DNA from: a virus
Reading direction: 5' to 3' (one strand)
IMG/VR virus record: IMGVR_UViG_3300010430_000275
Span: 1-34,698 of that record
DNA length: 34,698 nt
Both the position numbers and the translations under genes were made by a program. This document shows, one piece after another, positions 30,705 through 34,698 of the stretch (position 1 is the first letter of the stretch; every line of letters begins with the position of its first letter). The notes under the pieces were generated by a model. It saw nothing but the letters and a program-made list of their open reading frames with translations. It did no database searches and was not told the origin of the DNA.

Positions 30705-31321
30705 TGGATCTGGTCTTGTTGTCCGGTGGCCCTGATAGCGCGTTTGCGTTGGAATGGGCCCTGTCTAAGACGGATGCACCGATTGCTACCCTATTCGTGG
30801 GGCAAAGGACGCCGGCCAGCATACCCGAACGGGTGGCCGCGGCATCGATCGCGGAGCATTTGGGGGCCAAGTATCGCCCGGTGCTCCACCACGTAATGGG
30901 TATGGCTTGGCCCAACAATCTGCCGCCGCATTACAACGTTACGCTGGCCTATGCCTCCGCCGGCCTGATTTTTCAGCTTGGCGGCGTTCGGCGCATCTAT
31001 CGCGGCGATAGCAGGGAGGAACAAGTGGGCACCCGTCCGGAATCCGAAGGCATGAACCTTTCCGGTGAGGCGGTGTTTAACCATTGCCTGGCCGGCCTTC
31101 TATCGGTGCCTGGCGCCGATCGGATGGCAGGGGCGCCGATCCGCATGCCGGAGGTAATGTTGCCCGGCAAACCTCACTCAAAGCGGCAATACATCCGGGA
31201 AATGGATCCTGTTTTAAGGGACTTGGTTTGGTCCTGCCAATATCCGCGCATGAAGGCGGGGCGGGCCTTTCCCTGTGGCGAGTGCCGCAAATGCGAAATC
31301 TTGGAAGAGGCAAGACAATGA
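30704..31321 (+). CDS. QueC-like PP-loop ATPase in tail cassette
   Basis: The protein has 205 residues. PP-loop motif SGGPDS is at 7-12, VGQR near 33, and WPNNLPPHYNVTLAYASAGLIFQLGGVRRIYRGD (about 70-105) aligns with the nucleotide/substrate part of QueC. Four cysteines, C178, C191, C194 and C197 (PCGECRKC), form the QueC-type zinc site. Cellular QueC converts CDG to preQ0 with ATP. No other 7-deazaguanine gene (QueD, QueE, FolE, DpdA) is in the window. It starts in overlap with the adhesin gene and overlaps the next by ATGA, so it is made with tail proteins. Target may be nucleotide, DNA or a protein; unknown. Confidence 0.85.
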   Translation: MDLVLLSGGPDSAFALEWALSKTDAPIATLFVGQRTPASIPERVAAASIAEHLGAKYRPVLHHVMGMAWPNNLPPHYNVTLAYASAGLIFQLGGVRRIYRGDSREEQVGTRPESEGMNLSGEAVFNHCLAGLLSVPGADRMAGAPIRMPEVMLPGKPHSKRQYIREMDPVLRDLVWSCQYPRMKAGRAFPCGECRKCEILEEARQ

Positions 31322-32067
31322 ACCATTACGCGCAAGTGTCGGCTACCGGTGTGACGTTGTGGGGGCCTGGAGCGCTGCCGCACTTCATCAACGATAAAGA
31401 CGGCAACCCGATCGATTTGCACAAAATGACCGATGCGGCCAAGGAACAGCTTGGCATCTACAAGGTCCGTGAAATCGGCAAGGCGGACTATGATGAGCGG
31501 TTCCAGACGCAGGAACGGCAATACGGTGTGGAGGATGGCTGGCCAGTTTATCGCTATTCCTACCCGTTCCGCGACGGTGCCCGGGCGATGATGGCCCGTG
31601 CCGTCGATGAGTTGGCCGGCATTGAACGGGATAAGTTCCTTACGCTCACGCCGGGGCAGGATGAGGAATACAAGGCCGCGGCTGAGGAGGCCGCAAAGGC
31701 GCTGAGGGAAATGGAACTTGGTTCCGTGCCGCGCGCCGATGATTACCCGTTCCTGTCCGCGGATATCGGAATCACCATCAACCCGGGCACCGGCCTGCCC
31801 GTGGCATCGATCGAAGAGGCCGCGGCGGTCGTGCAGGGCGTGCGGGATGTTGCCTTTGCGGAAATGGCGGTGATCCGCCGGCGCCGCAAGGAAGGCAAGC
31901 GGGATGTTTTGGCCGCCGGCGGTGATGCGGAGGCCCTGGCCGTGCTCCAGGCCCTGGATATGACGGTGGCCGAAATCTTCATGGTGTCGGATCCCACGCC
32001 GCAACCGCTTGCCGACGCCGCGAAATTCAATCCGAACCTGAAACCGCTGCCGGAGGGTGTTGAATGA
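31318..32067 (+). CDS. Fibre-associated/assembly-like protein, unknown function
   Basis: The protein has 249 residues from the ATG at 31318; longer upstream readings overlap the QueC-like gene. It starts MNHYAQVSATGVTLWGPGALPHFIND and GVEDGWPVYRYSYPFRDG, a style I associate with DUF4376-type tail fibre assembly proteins, with helical A/E-rich middle and end (EEYKAAAEEAAKAL). Position between adhesin, QueC-like enzyme and methyltransferase suggests it belongs to the fibre module. The family call is uncertain. Confidence 0.55.
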   Translation: MNHYAQVSATGVTLWGPGALPHFINDKDGNPIDLHKMTDAAKEQLGIYKVREIGKADYDERFQTQERQYGVEDGWPVYRYSYPFRDGARAMMARAVDELAGIERDKFLTLTPGQDEEYKAAAEEAAKALREMELGSVPRADDYPFLSADIGITINPGTGLPVASIEEAAAVVQGVRDVAFAEMAVIRRRRKEGKRDVLAAGGDAEALAVLQALDMTVAEIFMVSDPTPQPLADAAKFNPNLKPLPEGVE

Positions 32068-32774
32068 TGAAAGAGGCATTTTCTGCATGGGCGCCAACGA
32101 TCGATCGGCTGCGCCCTTCGCCGGATGTTTCCGTGGCCGAAAAGGTTAGCGTGCTCCGCGCGCTGGAATTGGAGCCCGGTGGCCCGTCGATCGATTTGGG
32201 CTGTGCGGTGGGCATGTGGACTGCAGCGGCGGCCCGGCTGGGCTATGTGGCGGAGGGGGTGGATTTTTCACCGGAAATGGTGGCCCGGGCGGAGGAGTTA
32301 TTTCCGGATTCCACCTTCCTGGAGGGTGACGTGATGGCCCTGGAACCGTGCGGCAAGTATCAGCTCGTTACCGCCATGGGAAACCATGTCACGTATCACG
32401 CGGATCTTATCGCCTTCATGCAGGTGGTGCGGGGGTTGTTGGCGCCCGATGGGGTGGCGCTGATCGCCTTGCAGGATTTCGCGCCGCGCCTGGCGCATGG
32501 TGCGGGCAACTACCTGCCGGCGCCTTTCATTGTGAATCATCCGGACGGCACGGAAACGATCGTGGTGGAGCGCCGGCGCTTCACGGATCCGGAAGCGCGG
32601 GCCATGTCGGTGGAATTCCACATGCTTCCCAGTGAGGCGCCGGCGGCATCAATTCGCTATACCGGCTGGGCTTGGACGCTGAAGGATGTGAAAGCGGCGG
32701 CTGAGGAGGTCGGCTTATCCGGTGCATGGTGCCATCCGGTCAAGTACATGCCGGTCCTGAAGCTGACGCGATAA
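32064..32774 (+). CDS. Class I SAM-dependent methyltransferase in tail cassette
   Basis: The protein has 236 residues; the first of two consecutive ATGs (32064) is 6 nt after GGAGGG and overlaps the previous stop. Motif I is IDLGCAVGMW (43-52), followed by VDFSPEMVARAEELFPD and FLEGDVMALEP, the Rossmann methyltransferase order. No DNA methyltransferase DPPY or PC motif is seen, so the substrate is probably a small molecule, sugar or protein. It closes the fibre module with the QueC-like enzyme; both might modify the tail adhesin or a host surface molecule. Confidence 0.85.
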   Translation: MMKEAFSAWAPTIDRLRPSPDVSVAEKVSVLRALELEPGGPSIDLGCAVGMWTAAAARLGYVAEGVDFSPEMVARAEELFPDSTFLEGDVMALEPCGKYQLVTAMGNHVTYHADLIAFMQVVRGLLAPDGVALIALQDFAPRLAHGAGNYLPAPFIVNHPDGTETIVVERRRFTDPEARAMSVEFHMLPSEAPAASIRYTGWAWTLKDVKAAAEEVGLSGAWCHPVKYMPVLKLTR

Positions 32775-32796
32775 AGCACTGAATTGGGGGGCGCTA

Positions 32797-33156
32797 ATGC
32801 CGGAATTCAACATTCCGCTTCCTTATGTGCTGGCTTTGATCGCGTGGGTGATTGGGGCAATGGTCACATTCGGAATTGGATTTTTTACCGTTTGGCGTTT
32901 GGTCATGGGTAAAATCAACGATCATGCCAACCAAATCCAAATCCAAATTGCGGAGCACGCCAAAGAGTCGAGCCGGCGGTCGACCGAGTTGCATAACCGC
33001 ATCAATGACGTGCGTGAGAAGTACGTGCGGCGGGATGATCTTGCCCAGCACGTTCACCACCTAAGCAGCCAATTTGAGGAATTGAGCCGGCAGATTTCCG
33101 GCGTATCTGAGCGGCTGGATAAGGTGATCATTCGGAGTTCGGAAGTAGGCAGGTGA
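32797..33156 (+). CDS. Membrane plus coiled-coil protein, lysis region
   Basis: The protein has 119 residues. One membrane helix (about 9-31, YVLALIAWVIGAMVTFGIGFF) is followed by a heptad helix from 38 to 115 (KINDHANQIQIQIAEHAKE, DLAQHVHHLSSQFEELSRQI). N-in/C-out with a long periplasmic coiled coil would fit an inner-membrane spanin-like or lysis accessory protein, but no outer-membrane partner is visible. GGGGGG lies before the ATG; the end overlaps the next gene as GTGA. Confidence 0.65.
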   Translation: MPEFNIPLPYVLALIAWVIGAMVTFGIGFFTVWRLVMGKINDHANQIQIQIAEHAKESSRRSTELHNRINDVREKYVRRDDLAQHVHHLSSQFEELSRQISGVSERLDKVIIRSSEVGR

Positions 33157-33716
33157 AACCCTTTTGGGTGTTGGCCGGCCTTGTTTCGGCTTTGTTTCTG
33201 ACGGCGGTCCTGGTGGCCGCCGTTTTCATTTCCAGGCAACTGGAAGGGACTGAAGGAGTGAGCAACATGGATTTGCGTTTGGAGCGGTTGGTGTCCGACA
33301 AGGAATCCACCGTGGGTGCCCTGTTCGTGGATGGGGAGTTCCTTTGCTGGACGCTGGAAGACGGATTCCGGGCGCAGAAAGTCGCCAAGGAAACGCGGAT
33401 TCCGGCCGGCGCGTATCGCATCAATCTGCGGACTGAAGGCGGTATGCACCCGCGCTATAAGGAGCGGTTTGGAAGCCTGCACCGCGGCATGCTGTGGCTT
33501 CAGGACGTGCCCAATTTTGAATGGGTGTATCTGCATGTTGGAAACAACCATGAGCACACGGAGGGCTGCATTTTGGTGGGCGAATCCGTGAACGCCAGGC
33601 GTGGGGATATGTCCCTGCAAGCCAGCCGGGATGCCTACCGGAAACTGTGCATGATGGTCATGGACGCGGCCAGTGTGGGGCACCTCACAATCGATATTGT
33701 GGACCGCGACCGATGA
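33153..33716 (+). CDS. DUF5675 protein with optional N-terminal membrane anchor
   Basis: The protein has 187 residues from GTG at 33153 in overlap with the previous stop. Residues 4-28 form a membrane helix (FWVLAGLVSALFLTAVLVAAVF). The DUF5675 domain starts at 39: MDLRLERLVSDKESTVGALFVDG, FLCWTLEDGF, IPAGAYRINLRTEGG and HTEGCILVG. An internal ATG at 33267 with AAGGAG before it gives a 149-residue soluble form that begins as family members usually do. The domain is often found beside phage lysis genes. A role in lysis or murein binding is possible, not shown. Confidence 0.75.
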   Translation: MKPFWVLAGLVSALFLTAVLVAAVFISRQLEGTEGVSNMDLRLERLVSDKESTVGALFVDGEFLCWTLEDGFRAQKVAKETRIPAGAYRINLRTEGGMHPRYKERFGSLHRGMLWLQDVPNFEWVYLHVGNNHEHTEGCILVGESVNARRGDMSLQASRDAYRKLCMMVMDAASVGHLTIDIVDRDR

Positions 33717-34033
33717 GCGCCTGTGGCCGCTTCCTGCGCCGTCTGGAAGGCGGCTACGCGCATTGGTGCCCTGGCTGCCAGGAAATGCACTACATCGCGG
33801 TGGATCGGCCTTTGGCGAACGGCGCCCGGTGGCAATTCAACGGCGATCTAGAGCGCCCGGATTTTTCGCCTAGCGTCCTGATCAGGTGGCCGCGGATTGA
33901 AGGCAGGGCGGATCTGGTTTGCCACTACTTTCTCCGCCACGGGCATCTCCAGTTTTGCAGCGATTCCACGCATGAGCATGCCGGGAAAACCGTTCCCTTA
34001 CCGGAATGGCCGGCGGAAGAGGAGGGTTGGTAA
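33713..34033 (+). CDS. DUF6527-family phage protein
   Basis: The protein has 106 residues, ATG at 33713 in ATGA overlap. GGYAHWCPGCQEMHYIAVDRP, then PDFSPSVLIRW and CHYFLRHGHLQFCSDSTHEHAGKTVPLP, matches DUF6527, a family in lysis regions of alphaproteobacterial phages. C-x-x-C, H, and later C-H and C-x(4)-H suggest a zinc site. Biochemical role is unknown. It lies between DUF5675 and holin genes. Confidence 0.85.
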   Translation: MSACGRFLRRLEGGYAHWCPGCQEMHYIAVDRPLANGARWQFNGDLERPDFSPSVLIRWPRIEGRADLVCHYFLRHGHLQFCSDSTHEHAGKTVPLPEWPAEEEGW

Positions 34034-34552
34034 ATGGACATTGGCGATATTCTTGGCCGTGCGGCAAAGGGCATTCTGAACGCTGCCACCGGGGGCCTTT
34101 CCGATACGGTGATTGATATTGTGGATGACGTGTTGGGCGGCAATGAGGACAGTGGCCTATCTCCGGATCAGCGCGCCAAAGTCAAGATTGCCGTTGAACG
34201 GGAAGTGACCAAGCGGGAAGTGAATGCGGCCCGGGCATCGATCGATGCGGAGCGGGTGCTGAATGAGCGCATTGCGGCCCTGGAGGGTACGGCAAGCGAT
34301 CTGAAGGCCCTGCCGGTGGTCGGGCGCCTGGTTATCTTCCTCCGCGGTGCGCAGCGTCCGGTGTGGGGGTTCGGCAGCCTCTATATGGATTACATGGTGT
34401 TCTCCAAGAAATGGCCGCTCACGCCGGAAAGCTATGAGGAGATTGCCTTTTGGACCATCAATTTTCTGGTGCTTGGCTTCCTGTTCGGTGAGCGGGCGGT
34501 GAAGAATATTCTTCCGATGGTTATGGCCTTCCTGGAGGCGCGGAAAGCGTAG
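34034..34552 (+). CDS. Holin, GTA 3-TM type
   Basis: The protein has 172 residues and starts immediately after the previous stop. The N-terminal half is amphipathic and charged, and the C-terminal half carries LPVVGRLVIFLRGAQRPVWGFGSLYMDYMVF, then IAFWTINFLVLGFLFGERAVKNILP, the GTA_holin_3TM pattern. It would permeabilise the inner membrane at the end of infection. A perfect hairpin terminator follows the stop, closing the late operon. No endolysin with a recognised catalytic domain was seen nearby; DUF5675 may fill that role. Confidence 0.85.
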   Translation: MDIGDILGRAAKGILNAATGGLSDTVIDIVDDVLGGNEDSGLSPDQRAKVKIAVEREVTKREVNAARASIDAERVLNERIAALEGTASDLKALPVVGRLVIFLRGAQRPVWGFGSLYMDYMVFSKKWPLTPESYEEIAFWTINFLVLGFLFGERAVKNILPMVMAFLEARKA

Positions 34553-34578
34553 CCGGGGGCGTCCTGATCTGATTGAAT

Positions 34579-34605
34579 GCCCCGGCCTCGTGCCGGGGCC
34601 TTTTC
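34579..34605 (+). terminator. Late-operon intrinsic terminator
   Basis: GCCCCGGC (34579-34586) pairs perfectly with GCCGGGGC (34592-34599) around CTCGT, followed by CTTTTC. It lies 27 bp after the holin stop. Confidence 0.85.
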
Positions 34606-34623
34606 TTTGTTTGCTTTTCGATA

Positions 34624-34643
34624 TGTGAACAAATTGTGAGCAA
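34624..34643. repeat. Short direct repeats in AT-rich terminal region
   Basis: TGTGAACAA (34624-34632) and TGTGAGCAA (34635-34643) repeat with 11-bp phasing in the AT-rich stretch between terminator and att-like core. They could be integrase arm-type or accessory sites. Confidence 0.35.
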
Positions 34644-34680
34644 TAACAAATCATCTAATTGATAAATAACATTAGTTTCT

Positions 34681-34698
34681 GTCTTCTCGACCGCACCA
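34681..34698 (+). other. att-like core matching the 3' end of tRNA-Leu
   Basis: The final 18 bases, GTCTTCTCGACCGCACCA, read like the 3' end of a bacterial tRNA-Leu gene: half of the T-stem, the acceptor strand CGACCGC, discriminator A and CCA. The bases just before do not continue as tRNA (no TTCGA loop), as expected for the distal copy of an attachment core. The complete tRNA should lie at the other end of the prophage, outside the window. Confidence 0.6.

Noticed and set aside
34633-34653. Resemblance of AATTGTGAGCAATAACAAAT to the lac operator
   Set aside because: The centre is one base short and no LacI-family gene is near; likely chance in AT-rich DNA.

Overview
The window is most of a temperate siphovirus (a prophage or phage genome) of an alphaproteobacterium. 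The host assignment rests on a GcrA-family regulator, a GapR/DUF2312 protein and an HK97-type head with DUF2460/DUF2163/NlpC-like tail genes, in GC-rich DNA. The 3' terminus matches the 3' end of a tRNA-Leu gene, which looks like an attachment core. No integrase is visible and the leftmost gene runs off the edge, so the element is probably larger than the window.

Layout. 1-1430: leftward genes (a partial glycosidase/lectin-like protein, a coiled-coil protein, a virion-accessory-like protein, an unknown protein). 1674-3740: immunity region with a leftward S24-type repressor that lacks its autocleavage residues, a rightward Cro-like protein, an HTH/membrane protein and a membrane protein. A 19-bp operator-like motif occurs both between repressor and cro and upstream of the leftward operon. 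3771-9472: early accessory genes: GapR-like, Rieske [2Fe-2S]-motif protein, GcrA-like, a leftward HicAB toxin-antitoxin pair, an adenine/N4-type and a C5 DNA methyltransferase, and small proteins. 9487-13227: replication, with a DnaB helicase, an initiator/loader-like protein whose gene carries iteron-like repeats (probable origin), and a possible late regulator.

13352-19398: HNH endonuclease, terminase small and large subunits, portal, prohead protease and major capsid protein, closed by a strong terminator. 19471-29437: head-tail connectors, tail terminator, major tail protein, G/GT tail chaperones with a -1 frameshift site, an antisense superinfection-immunity gene, tape measure, distal tail, hub, NlpC/P60-like and J-like tip genes. 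29437-32774: fibre-like genes, including a poly-glycine adhesin, followed by a QueC-like PP-loop enzyme, a fibre-associated protein and a SAM methyltransferase. 32797-34552: lysis-type genes (membrane/coiled-coil protein, DUF5675, DUF6527, GTA-type 3-TM holin) and a terminator. 34606-34698: AT-rich end with the tRNA-like core.

Most rightward genes overlap by ATGA, TAATG or TGATG, so they form long coupled operons. The most unusual points are the QueC-like/methyltransferase pair in the tail-fibre cassette, origin-like repeats conserved across two reading frames, and an early region that combines GapR, GcrA and two DNA methyltransferases and may target the host's chromosome and cell-cycle control. 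All functions are inferred from sequence reading alone.
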